Below are positions 1 through 7,058 of a DNA stretch of 30,727 nt, in pieces (the first letter of the stretch is position 1; each line of letters opens with the position of its first letter). A program made the translations under genes and the position numbers. Source of the stretch: Terrimesophilobacter sp038243605 (GTDB taxonomy: Bacteria; Actinomycetota; Actinomycetes; Actinomycetales; Microbacteriaceae); NCBI GenBank assembly GCA_038243605.1, contig JBBSQX010000023.1, positions 1-30,727 of the forward strand, written 5' to 3'. Under the pieces are notes generated by a model that was not told the DNA's origin, did not search any database, and saw only the letters and a list, made by a program, of their open reading frames with translations.

Positions 1-84
1 AGCCGTGGCCGTGCCACCGACCCTGAGTTCCTCCCAGAACCGACGCCGAACATCACGCGGATACCCTGCAGGACCACCCATCAT
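1..84 (-). CDS. IS30-like transposase, N-terminal fragment (partial at window edge)
   Basis: Twenty-eight codons read leftwards from ATG at 84 (or the next ATG at 81) to the window edge without a stop. The peptide contains GYPRDVRRRFWEEL, which resembles the first helix of the N-terminal helix-turn-helix of actinobacterial IS30-family transposases (DDE enzymes that cut and join the element's ends). The catalytic domain lies outside the window, so whether the copy is intact cannot be judged. The coding start sits just inside the presumed inverted repeat, as expected for a short IS leader. Confidence 0.6.
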   Translation of the reverse strand, partial: MMGGPAGYPRDVRRRFWEELRVGGTATA

Positions 85-125
85 CAACACCCCGAATCAA
101 TCAGGTGTTGCAACGACCCCTTGAA
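1..125 (-). mobile_element. Outer end of an IS30-type insertion sequence, cut by the window edge
   Basis: The minus strand carries the start of a transposase-like reading frame running off the left edge. It is preceded, at about 97-125, by a segment (GGTGTTGCAACGACC on the plus strand) of the kind found at the ends of actinobacterial IS30-family elements. I infer that the outer inverted repeat ends near 125. The other end and any target duplication are outside the window. Family assignment rests on recognising the end sequence and the N-terminal peptide, not on a search. Confidence 0.6.
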
Positions 126-357
126 CCCAAGGGACACGCTCGTCCGTTTGAGCATCATTCGCGAGACTGCGGGGTGCTAGGGCATCTGCTACGGGGTCAA
201 CTCCTGCACACCTCTCTATGAAACCCTGCTCTGGTTGCAGCGGTGCCCCCCATAGACGGCCTTGCAGAGAACCGATTATCGCGTGTAATTTCGGGGATTA
301 GTGCGGTGATCCGTGAACTCCGCGCCGTCAACACACCGCGCACCCGGAGGATCGAAC
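126..357 (+). other. Region between the IS end and the exported-protein pair
   Basis: No convincing gene is seen. It must hold the promoter of the downstream two-gene unit, but no clear -35/-10 pair stands out. It contains a 19-bp segment at 190-208 nearly identical to the 3' end of the saccharopine-dehydrogenase-like gene. A GGAGG ribosome-binding site at 346-350 serves the GTG start at 358. Confidence 0.5.
190..208. repeat. 19-bp near-copy of the dehydrogenase 3' end
   Basis: Positions 190-208 match 2296-2314 at 18 of 19 bases (TACGGGGTCAACTCCTGCA against the same with C at the eighth base). On the minus strand both read as a QEL-x-P C-terminus followed by a stop codon, or in the second copy the last bases of its stop. 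The reading frame is not open further upstream in the 190 copy, so it is at best a short remnant. Confidence 0.5.
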
Positions 358-1230
358 GTGGACCCGCTCAAAAAACGCGTTCTCTTAGCAATCGCCAGTG
401 GCGTGGCACTTCTCATTGGGATTGTTGCCATTGCCGTCCCGCTTATCCTTGATGCGACACGCACGGTGACCTCCGTGGAAGGCACCCAGATCACCGCGTC
501 AATACCTGATACACCAACATCTGTGCCGGATTCAAGCGAGAGCGCTCAGGTGATTGGCGTGATCGATGATTATGTTTTCGGTGGAACACTCGATAACCCT
601 TCCACATGGTGGATTCCCGTCGATGCGCCGTTCACCACAATGCCGAACGGATCGGAATGTGGCCCAGAACAGCGTGCGTGGTTAGTCAAATACGGAATTC
701 CCGAAACCAAAGAGGGGCGTCTCGTCCGTGTGCAAGTGCATAACACCGCGAGCACCGGCGCCGCCATGTCGATCAGTAACATCCACGTAGAGGGAAAGTT
801 CGTGGAGCGAACACAACTCGTAAGGATGACATGTGCTGGAACCGGTGCCAGCGGTAGCCAGGTCATGAATTTGGCGCTCGATGGCAGTCCCGCGCTTTGG
901 GGCTACGTCACCGACTCGCAGGGAAATCCGCCAGTTGAAGGATCGCTTGCCACCATCAACCTGTCACCGGGAGAGATCGCCGATCTCACCTTCGACATCG
1001 CTGATTCTTCACAACGTTTCGTCGGTCGAATCGTCGCCGATCTGATCACTCCTGAATCCGGTGTGGTCGTACTCGCTGAAGAACTGTCCATTGACCCCAC
1101 ACCGGTGCCTGGCTACCACTTAGATTTCACCTCGGGTCAGAGTTTGGCATGCAGTCAGCCTGGCAATGAGTACTTCAAATGCACTTTTGCCGAAGCCGAA
1201 GCGCTCCTGCGGGAGGCTGGGCGATCATGA
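358..1230 (+). CDS. Membrane-anchored exported protein with four cysteines, unknown family (paralogue A)
   Basis: I do not recognise a named family. The 290-residue protein starts at GTG 358, chosen because GGAGG lies 7 nt upstream (346-350); an in-frame upstream start at 313 has no such site. Residues 7-31 form one hydrophobic segment after a short KK-containing N-terminus, so the rest is predicted to lie outside the cell. The exported part has four cysteines (C101, C159, C265, C275), compatible with two disulfides. The region around C101 (CGPEQRAWL) and the NLSPGE motif at about 201-206 recur in the next gene (CSKEQLAWL, NLAPGE), so the two are divergent tandem paralogues. The stop overlaps the next start in ATGA, which indicates translational coupling. 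Function is unknown; a cell-envelope role is inferred from topology only. Confidence 0.75.
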   Translation: MDPLKKRVLLAIASGVALLIGIVAIAVPLILDATRTVTSVEGTQITASIPDTPTSVPDSSESAQVIGVIDDYVFGGTLDNPSTWWIPVDAPFTTMPNGSECGPEQRAWLVKYGIPETKEGRLVRVQVHNTASTGAAMSISNIHVEGKFVERTQLVRMTCAGTGASGSQVMNLALDGSPALWGYVTDSQGNPPVEGSLATINLSPGEIADLTFDIADSSQRFVGRIVADLITPESGVVVLAEELSIDPTPVPGYHLDFTSGQSLACSQPGNEYFKCTFAEAEALLREAGRS

Positions 1231-2216
1231 GCAGCAGTGACGACGGTGGAGAACTCTCCACTGACGAGTCGACGGAGGCGAGTCGCATTCCCGAAAAGAC
1301 CACCGTCCCCGGGCCGAGCACCGAGGCGGAACCAATAATTACCTCAGCCGAATCCGCGACCCAGCACCGCGCCGACGGGGCTTCACGCTCAACGCCTCGC
1401 GCCCGCAAAGGTTTTTCGACTTCGATGAAAGTACTCAGCGCAACCGTCGCCGTCGTGGGTGCTATTACCGGTGTGATCACGGTGGTTTCGGCCCTGACCC
1501 GCGATGTGAGCGGTTTCAGTTCTTTGAGCGTCACTGCCGCCCCCAGCGACAGCGGGGTCAAGGAGTTTGCTTTGCCACTTTCTTTCATCGATAGCGACTT
1601 CCCTGCGAGCGATCAACCCTGCAGCAAAGAACAACTTGCATGGCTCGATGACCACGCAGAACCCGTGCAGCGCCGTTTCCGCGTCAGTATGCGAAACAAT
1701 GCCGGAGAGGGTGCGATGCTCGCCCTCGTTGACTTTCGAGCGGATGTTAAACCCGACGGCACTGCCCCAGCAACCCACGTGCTCGTGGTGTGTGCAGAAG
1801 ACTCAGTAACCCCCACCGCGCGAGCGGCCGGCCTCGAAGTAGACTTGAGTGACGCAACTGCACGTTTCCGCGCTCTTGGGAGTAGTCAGCAATCCCAACC
1901 CATTCCTGATATTCCGGTCAGCTGGAACCTCGCCCCAGGGGAAACAGGAACTCTTGATATCGAGCTCTCGGCTGAACACTCCGCAAAGGGTGCACTCGTG
2001 GTTACCGCGCTCAGCGGACGAGACAAAAGTGATGTGAAGATCGAGGGCACCGAGTTCACGCTTCCGGGGTTCTGGCGGCGCGGTGAAAGTTACCTCCTAA
2101 TTGGTGCGTCTGGGATGGAGTGCGCGCGCAATGTCACTGGGCTTCGCGACATCTGCACCGACGACGATCTCACGGACTTACGCAGAGCTCGTGACGCAGT
2201 GTACGCAGACAACTGA
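1227..2216 (+). CDS. Membrane-anchored exported protein with four cysteines, unknown family (paralogue B)
   Basis: The 329-residue protein starts at ATG 1227 inside the ATGA overlap with the preceding gene, with GGGAGG at 1211-1216. Residues 1-65 are hydrophilic, rich in Ser, Thr and Glu, and predicted cytoplasmic. A single membrane segment lies at about 67-91 and the remainder is predicted extracytoplasmic. Four cysteines (C132, C189, C299, C310) occur in the same order and similar context as in paralogue A, including EQxAWL next to the first one and LAPGE near 235. Compared with A it has gained an N-terminal cytoplasmic segment of about 60 residues. The two proteins probably form a complex or act together, since they are co-translated. 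No enzymatic motif is visible and no function is assigned. Confidence 0.75.
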   Translation: MSSSDDGGELSTDESTEASRIPEKTTVPGPSTEAEPIITSAESATQHRADGASRSTPRARKGFSTSMKVLSATVAVVGAITGVITVVSALTRDVSGFSSLSVTAAPSDSGVKEFALPLSFIDSDFPASDQPCSKEQLAWLDDHAEPVQRRFRVSMRNNAGEGAMLALVDFRADVKPDGTAPATHVLVVCAEDSVTPTARAAGLEVDLSDATARFRALGSSQQSQPIPDIPVSWNLAPGETGTLDIELSAEHSAKGALVVTALSGRDKSDVKIEGTEFTLPGFWRRGESYLLIGASGMECARNVTGLRDICTDDDLTDLRRARDAVYADN

Positions 2217-2294
2217 GTTCCACTGCCGTATAGATTTTAGCGAGCCATCAGAGGTCTCCGGGGTCGATTTGGATGCCTCGTCGAAAGCAGCCCT

Positions 2295-3566
2295 TTACGG
2301 GGCCAACTCCTGCAAGCCCCACGGCTGCCCGTAGCCGCCGTCGGCTTCGGATGCGGCCATAAGGTCGAGGAACGGCTTCCCGTCAAACGCTTCAGGGCCG
2401 AGCACCCCTGAACCCGACCACACGCCAGTGGCAAGGAGTTCAAGCGCGAGTACGGGATTCAGTGCGGTCTGCCACACCACGCACTGACTCTCGTACTCCG
2501 CCATAGTCCACTCGTTGTCACTCACGTGGTACAGGTACGTGGAGCGAGGGTTGCCATCGATGCCGGTGCCGGTCACCCACACTCCCGCGCACGTCTTGCC
2601 CGCCATCCGCGGGCCGATCGTTGCGGGGTCTGGCAGGCCTGCCGCCACAACATCGCGTGGGGCCACCATCACGGGGCCATCCGCCGATCGCACCTTCACC
2701 GGCTGAGTCTTGTCGAGCCCCAGCTGGTTCAAGGTTTTCAGGATGCCGATGAACTCGTTACCGAGCCCGTACTTGAACGTCACGCGCTTCGCCGGTAGCC
2801 AGCGAGGCATGAGCAGCACTTCTTCATGCTCCACGTTCACGCATTCCACCGGGCCGATGCCCTCAGGAAAATCGAACACCTCAGGTTCGCTGAACGGCGC
2901 GGTCGTGTACCAGCCCTTGTCTTTCTCCCAAATGACGGGAGGGTTCAGGCACTCCTCGATAGTGGTCCAAATGCTGAAAGATGGCGCAAAGATCTCGTTG
3001 CCTGCCTCATCGCGCACCACCAGGTTTGCACCGTCGCGCACGCCAAGCTCGTCGACCTCGCTAAAGAGGTGGTCGACGGCGTAGCGCGCGAACACATCCG
3101 ACATCCCCGGCTCAACACCCATGCCAACTAGGGCGAGGCGGCCAGCCTTCTCCCAGTCGCCTGCCTGCGCGAACTGGTCATCCCCCAGCTTCACACCGGT
3201 CTCTTCGTGCGGGTTGGTCGGGTGCGGTTCTGACAGGCTCATCGCCATATCGAGGTAGTCGGCGCCAGCGGCAAGCGCGCCCGCAAAGATGGTGGGCACA
3301 AACTTGGGCTCCACGGCGTTCATCACGTGGGTGGCCTGGTGTTCGCGGGCGATCGCGGCGACATTATCTGGGTCGGATGCATCAATCTTTGCGGCCACGA
3401 AGCGCCCCGCCTGCGGGCCGTGCTTCTCTTCGATCCACGCAATCGTGGCATTGGCTCTGGCGATGTCGAAGTCGCAGACGACCATGACATCAAAAAAGGA
3501 GCGGCGGGCGGCGATCTTCGCGATCGAGTTACCGACGCCACCGGCGCCGACAAGAAGGATTCTCAT
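2295..3566 (-). CDS. Saccharopine dehydrogenase family oxidoreductase
   Basis: A 423-residue protein with an N-terminal Rossmann dinucleotide-binding motif GAGGVG at residues 7-12 and the layout of the saccharopine dehydrogenase family (Lys9-like/carboxynorspermidine dehydrogenase-like). The catalytic half contains ALAAGADYLDMA (about 96-107) and VGMGVEPGMSDVFARYA, which are typical of the family. Members act on NAD(P)-linked amine/keto-acid adducts such as saccharopine; the actual substrate cannot be told from sequence. It is complete and full length. It is transcribed alone and faces the exported-protein pair tail to tail, with 78 nt between stops and no clear hairpin there. The start ATG at 3566 follows a TAGCGT box by 6 nt, suggesting a leaderless mRNA. 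Confidence 0.88.
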   Translation of the reverse strand: MRILLVGAGGVGNSIAKIAARRSFFDVMVVCDFDIARANATIAWIEEKHGPQAGRFVAAKIDASDPDNVAAIAREHQATHVMNAVEPKFVPTIFAGALAAGADYLDMAMSLSEPHPTNPHEETGVKLGDDQFAQAGDWEKAGRLALVGMGVEPGMSDVFARYAVDHLFSEVDELGVRDGANLVVRDEAGNEIFAPSFSIWTTIEECLNPPVIWEKDKGWYTTAPFSEPEVFDFPEGIGPVECVNVEHEEVLLMPRWLPAKRVTFKYGLGNEFIGILKTLNQLGLDKTQPVKVRSADGPVMVAPRDVVAAGLPDPATIGPRMAGKTCAGVWVTGTGIDGNPRSTYLYHVSDNEWTMAEYESQCVVWQTALNPVLALELLATGVWSGSGVLGPEAFDGKPFLDLMAASEADGGYGQPWGLQELAP

Positions 3567-3572
3567 GCCCTT

Positions 3573-3578
3573 ACGCTA
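3573..3578 (-). promoter_or_regulatory. Probable -10 box (TAGCGT) of the dehydrogenase gene, leaderless arrangement
   Basis: On the minus strand TAGCGT is followed by 6 nt (AAGGGC) and then the ATG at 3566. The spacing would place the transcription start on or next to the start codon. AAGGGC could alternatively act as a weak ribosome-binding site. Confidence 0.4.
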
Positions 3579-3691
3579 GCCGGTACTGCCCCGAGAGTCC
3601 TAAGGCTCTTAATGGTGAATTAGTCGCAAAGTGGGGATTTTGCCCGCGAATCAGTCGTGAATCAGGCTGGTATCAGACGATTACGGCACTC

Positions 3692-3751
3692 AGTTCTTCG
3701 CCGCCTAGCTCTTCGCTGCTTAGCTCTTCACTGCTTAGCTCTTCACCGATC
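3692..3751. repeat. 15-bp tandem repeat, four units, covering a stop codon
   Basis: Units at 3692-3706, 3707-3721, 3722-3736 and 3737-3751 share AG(T/C)TCTTC(G/A)C followed by a variable end. The last unit encodes the C-terminal residues of the permease and the first base of its stop (TTA at 3735-3737 on the plus strand). The units downstream repeat the same Ser-stop reading, two with a perfect stop. It looks like slippage duplication of the gene end. No hairpin is formed. Confidence 0.7.
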
Positions 3752-4643
3752 CGCTCATGAGCCCGCCGATGAAGTACTTGCCGAGCACGATGTACACGAC
3801 CAGTGTCGGCAGCGATGCCATCAGTGCGCCGGCCATGGCCGCGCCATAGTTGGCCAGTTGTGCGCCTTGTGCCAGGTTGTTGAGGGCGAGAGACACGGGG
3901 CCCTCTCGTTGGTTCGACAAGAAGAGTGCGAACAAAAAGTCATTCCAGGCCGACGTGAACTGCCAAATAATCGTCACCACGAAGCCGGGAAGCGAGAGCG
4001 GCAGCACAACGCTTCTAAACGTGCGCAACATGCCGGCGCCATCCATGCGCGACGCCTCCATGAGTTCCATGGGGATACCCACGTAGTAGTTGCGAAAAAT
4101 TAGTGTGCAAATAGGGAGGCCATAAATGACGTGCACCAGGATGAGGGTGCTGATGCCGCTGGGCAATCCGAAGGACGTCTTCATTTGCACAAGCGGCGTC
4201 ATGATCGCCTGGTACGGAATGAACATCCCGAACAGGATGAACGTGAACACCAAGTCTGAGTGAGGGAATCGCCAGCGAGAAAGAACGAAGCCATTCATGG
4301 CGCCGAGGAACGACGAGATGAGCGCTGCGGGAATTGCCAGCAAGAACGTGCGCCCAATGGATGCCGACAGCGCCTCCCACGCGATCGCCCAGTTGTCGAA
4401 CCCGGTAGGACCCCCTGGCGTGACGGGCTCCCACGGCCAGCGCACGGGGAGGCCCCACGAACTCGCCGGGTTGACATCTGCGGGTGGTTTGAGGCTTGTC
4501 ACGATCAGCACGTAGACCGGCATCAGCACGGCGACAAGAAACACCACGAGCATCACATACTTGGCCGTTCGGCTGAGGGTAACGCGGGCACTCCGGCCAG
4601 GGGCAGCCGGTGCCTTCTTCTCGATCCCTGTGGTGATGGTCAT
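3735..4643 (-). CDS. Sugar ABC transporter permease, MalG type (operon 1)
   Basis: A 302-residue inner-membrane subunit of a CUT1 carbohydrate importer. The cytoplasmic EAA loop that contacts the ATPase is visible at about 196-215 (EASRMDGAG). The N-terminus is cytoplasmic and basic (RSARVTLSRTAK), followed by a first membrane segment at about 29-50. Its ATG overlaps the TGA of the MalF-type gene (ATGA at 4640-4643), so the two permeases are translated together. No ATPase gene follows, as in actinobacteria that use a shared MsiK-type ATPase. The end of the gene lies inside a 15-bp tandem repeat. The sugar is not identifiable from the permease. Confidence 0.92.
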   Translation of the reverse strand: MTITTGIEKKAPAAPGRSARVTLSRTAKYVMLVVFLVAVLMPVYVLIVTSLKPPADVNPASSWGLPVRWPWEPVTPGGPTGFDNWAIAWEALSASIGRTFLLAIPAALISSFLGAMNGFVLSRWRFPHSDLVFTFILFGMFIPYQAIMTPLVQMKTSFGLPSGISTLILVHVIYGLPICTLIFRNYYVGIPMELMEASRMDGAGMLRTFRSVVLPLSLPGFVVTIIWQFTSAWNDFLFALFLSNQREGPVSLALNNLAQGAQLANYGAAMAGALMASLPTLVVYIVLGKYFIGGLMSGSVKS

Positions 4644-5530
4644 TGTTGTTTCTTCTCTGCGCGTGCGGTGTAGATCAGGTAGGGCACAATGAGTACCGCA
4701 ACCAGAAGGAGCAGGATGGTGGCGATCGTCGCGGATTTGGCGTAGTCATTCGCTGTGAGGGCAACCCACAGATAGGTGGCGGGCACCTCGGTCTGGTAGA
4801 TGGCTTTCGTGATCGCCATGATCAGGTCGAAGACTTTCAGCGACATGTGGCCGACGATGATGAGGGCCGAGAGGGCCACGGGGCTGAGCTGCGGAAAGAT
4901 GACGTGCCGGTAAAGTTTCCACTCTGACGCGCCATCCATGCGGGCGGCTTCGCGCAGCTCTTCTGGAATACCGCGAAAGCCAGAAAGAAAGAGCGCCATG
5001 ACGTAGCCAGAAAGCTGCCAGATGGCGGGAAGAGCGATAGCGGCCATTCCCCAGGTCGGGTCACTCCACCACGAGTTCTGGAGGAACCCCAACCCGAGGT
5101 TCTCGAAAATGCGGTTGAGTCCGGATGCGCGATCCCCTTCTGCGCTGTTCAACAACCAGCGCCACACGACACCCGACGCCACGAACGAGATCGCCATGGG
5201 GAAGAGATAGACGGAGCGAAAAATTCCTTCAGCGCTCACCCCTTTGTCGAGCATCCAGGCCCACAGAAAACCGAACGCCATGGTGCCGACGATGAAGAAC
5301 AGGGTAAAAATGCCGAGGTTGTAGAGCGAGTGCAAGAAGCGCTCTTCGGTGAGAAGCGTGACGTAATTCTCGATCCCGACGAAATTCTTTGCCGGAACAA
5401 GACTGTGTCGATCGCTCATCGACACGGAGATATTGGCGCCAATCAACCCGTAAACAAAGATGCCAAGAATGATGATCGTTGGCGAGACGAGCAGCAGGGG
5501 TGGCCCCCAGTTTCGGATTCCCTTGCTCAC
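4640..5530 (-). CDS. Sugar ABC transporter permease, MalF type (operon 1)
   Basis: A 296-residue integral membrane protein with six predicted membrane segments, the first at about 10-32. The EAA loop is at 194-210 (EAARMDGAS), the docking site for the nucleotide-binding subunit. The length is typical of short MalF/UgpA-like subunits without the large periplasmic loop of enteric MalF. It partners the overlapping MalG-type gene downstream and the binding lipoprotein upstream, from which it is separated by 107 nt holding a stem-loop. Function as half of the translocation pore is secure from family and context; the substrate is unknown. Confidence 0.92.
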   Translation of the reverse strand: MSKGIRNWGPPLLLVSPTIIILGIFVYGLIGANISVSMSDRHSLVPAKNFVGIENYVTLLTEERFLHSLYNLGIFTLFFIVGTMAFGFLWAWMLDKGVSAEGIFRSVYLFPMAISFVASGVVWRWLLNSAEGDRASGLNRIFENLGLGFLQNSWWSDPTWGMAAIALPAIWQLSGYVMALFLSGFRGIPEELREAARMDGASEWKLYRHVIFPQLSPVALSALIIVGHMSLKVFDLIMAITKAIYQTEVPATYLWVALTANDYAKSATIATILLLLVAVLIVPYLIYTARAEKKQQ

Positions 5531-5572
5531 CGGTGTTCACTCCCTCGCGTCGTTGCGACTACGTCGACTGTA

Positions 5573-5622
5573 TTGCCTAGGCAATGGTAGGTGGGGCACC
5601 CCGTGCGCCCACCCACCATTGC
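5573..5622 (-). other. Intra-operon stem-loop between binding-protein and permease genes
   Basis: Arms 5581-5595 and 5608-5622 pair at 14 of 15 positions around a 12-nt loop. Immediately beside it is the perfect palindrome TTGCCTAGGCAA (5573-5584), which overlaps one arm and could form an alternative fold. There is no T-tract after the stem, so it is more likely a 3'-end stabiliser or partial terminator that keeps the binding-protein message in excess, as known for malEFG-type operons. Confidence 0.6.
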
Positions 5623-5637
5623 CGGCGTTCGTTGTTC

Positions 5638-6912
5638 TTAGCCGAGTGCTTTGCCTGCAGCCGCAACCAAAGCGGTGACAAGCGATGATGAGTCTTTGTC
5701 TGCGCCGAACTTTCCGACGGCAGACGAGATGTCACCAGACCACGCAATGCTCGCGGCGGCACCGTGGGCGAGCGAGCTCACGACGGTGTCTTCTGCGAAC
5801 GACTTGATGGCGGTCTGCTGGTAGGCCGGGTAGTCGCTGGCGACGGCATCCGTGCGTGCAGGGATAGACCCCTTGGCAAGGTTGAATGCCTTCTGCCCTT
5901 CGGCCGAGCTGATGGTGGTCAGCCAGTCCTTCGTGGCCTGCTCGTGCGGCGCGCCGACGGTCAGCGTGAAGGAGTCAGCGAGAAAGTCGAACACGCCTTC
6001 TGTTCCGGGTGTTGCCCAGGCGTTGTAGTCGGTTCCGAACTTTTTGCCTGCCTGCTCAAATGCGGCCTCAGCCCAGTCGCCCATGACGTTGTATCCGGCG
6101 TTACCGTCGATCACAATCTGCGTTGCGGCATCCCATTCGAGCCCAGCAAAGTCGCTGTTCACGAACCCGAGAAGCTGGCCGTAGTGGTCAACCGCTTTCT
6201 TCACGCCGGCGCTGTCCCATTTGGTGTCGCCCGTCCAGAGACCCGAGTAGCCATCAGCGCCGAGGTCGGCGATGAGTACGTTCTCGAGCAACTGCATCTG
6301 GGTCCACTCGGTTCCGAGCGCAAGAGGAGTTTCGACGCCCGAGCTCTTCAGCTTCTGCAGGTCGGCGATCCAGGCATCCATGTCGGCGGGGGCTTTCGAC
6401 GCGTCGATGCCCGCCTTCTCCAACACCGACGTGTTTGCCCACACGACATTGGCGCGGTGGATGTTGCTCGGCACAGAATAAATGGCGCCGTCAACGGTGA
6501 GTTGCTCAATGAGTGACTTTGGGAAAACGTCGTTGAGACCGTTCTCGGCGTAGAACGAGCTGAGATCCTGAATTTGGCCGGCCTTGATGTAGTCGGTCAG
6601 TTCGGCGCCCGCGTGAGCCTGGAACGTGTCTGGCGGGTCTTTGGCTTCCAGCCGCGACGCCAAAGCAGCCTTCGCGTTGGACCCCGCGCCACCGGCGACA
6701 GATGCGTTGATGAACTCGACATCTGGGTATTGCTCATTGAAGACCTTGACGAGGGCGTCGAGCCCGACCTTCTCAGAACCGGATGCCCACCAGGTGAAAA
6801 CTTCGACTTGGTCGGCGTTGCTGGGGTCTGGGGCGCCTGTGCCCCCGGTGCAGCCCGTCAGCGCAATGCCGAGTGCGGCAACGCCAGCGAGGATGGATAG
6901 TGATTTGCGCAT
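5638..6912 (-). CDS. Sugar-binding lipoprotein of ABC transporter (operon 1)
   Basis: An extracellular solute-binding protein (family 1) of 424 residues, tethered to the membrane by a lipid on C21. The signal peptide has the lipobox LTGC followed by TGG. I chose ATG 6912 because GGAGG (6921-6925, minus strand) lies 8 nt upstream; the in-frame ATG at 6927 overlaps that site. The mature part begins with the family pattern VEVFTWWASGSEK, and many Trp and Asp residues in the cleft region suit a carbohydrate ligand. It is the first structural gene of operon 1, behind a LacI-type operator, and delivers sugar to the two permeases downstream. The ligand itself cannot be named. Confidence 0.92.
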   Translation of the reverse strand: MRKSLSILAGVAALGIALTGCTGGTGAPDPSNADQVEVFTWWASGSEKVGLDALVKVFNEQYPDVEFINASVAGGAGSNAKAALASRLEAKDPPDTFQAHAGAELTDYIKAGQIQDLSSFYAENGLNDVFPKSLIEQLTVDGAIYSVPSNIHRANVVWANTSVLEKAGIDASKAPADMDAWIADLQKLKSSGVETPLALGTEWTQMQLLENVLIADLGADGYSGLWTGDTKWDSAGVKKAVDHYGQLLGFVNSDFAGLEWDAATQIVIDGNAGYNVMGDWAEAAFEQAGKKFGTDYNAWATPGTEGVFDFLADSFTLTVGAPHEQATKDWLTTISSAEGQKAFNLAKGSIPARTDAVASDYPAYQQTAIKSFAEDTVVSSLAHGAAASIAWSGDISSAVGKFGADKDSSSLVTALVAAAGKALG

Positions 6913-6981
6913 CGTATGTTCCTCCATGGAAAATTTCTGCGAATCCGTTTACGGTGTGAACCGGACGCACCCATTCAATTA

Positions 6982-6995
6982 TGAAAACGTTTCCA
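6982..6995. promoter_or_regulatory. LacI-type operator upstream of operon 1
   Basis: TGAAAACGTTTCCA is a near-perfect match to the TGAAAACGTTTTCA type of palindrome bound by LacI-family repressors, with the central CG typical of the family. It lies 70 nt before the binding-protein start, where a promoter is expected. A matching site sits in front of the regulator gene at 8098-8111. Confidence 0.75.
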
Positions 6996-7058
6996 TTTCA
7001 AGGCTTTAGTCGAATTTCGACAACTTTCCCTGATCACGATCGTGCAACGCGTGCCGGG

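Noticed and set aside
5764..6516. A 250-codon plus-strand frame opposite the operon 1 binding-protein gene
   Set aside because: Antisense shadow; the minus-strand gene has lipobox, ribosome-binding site and operator.
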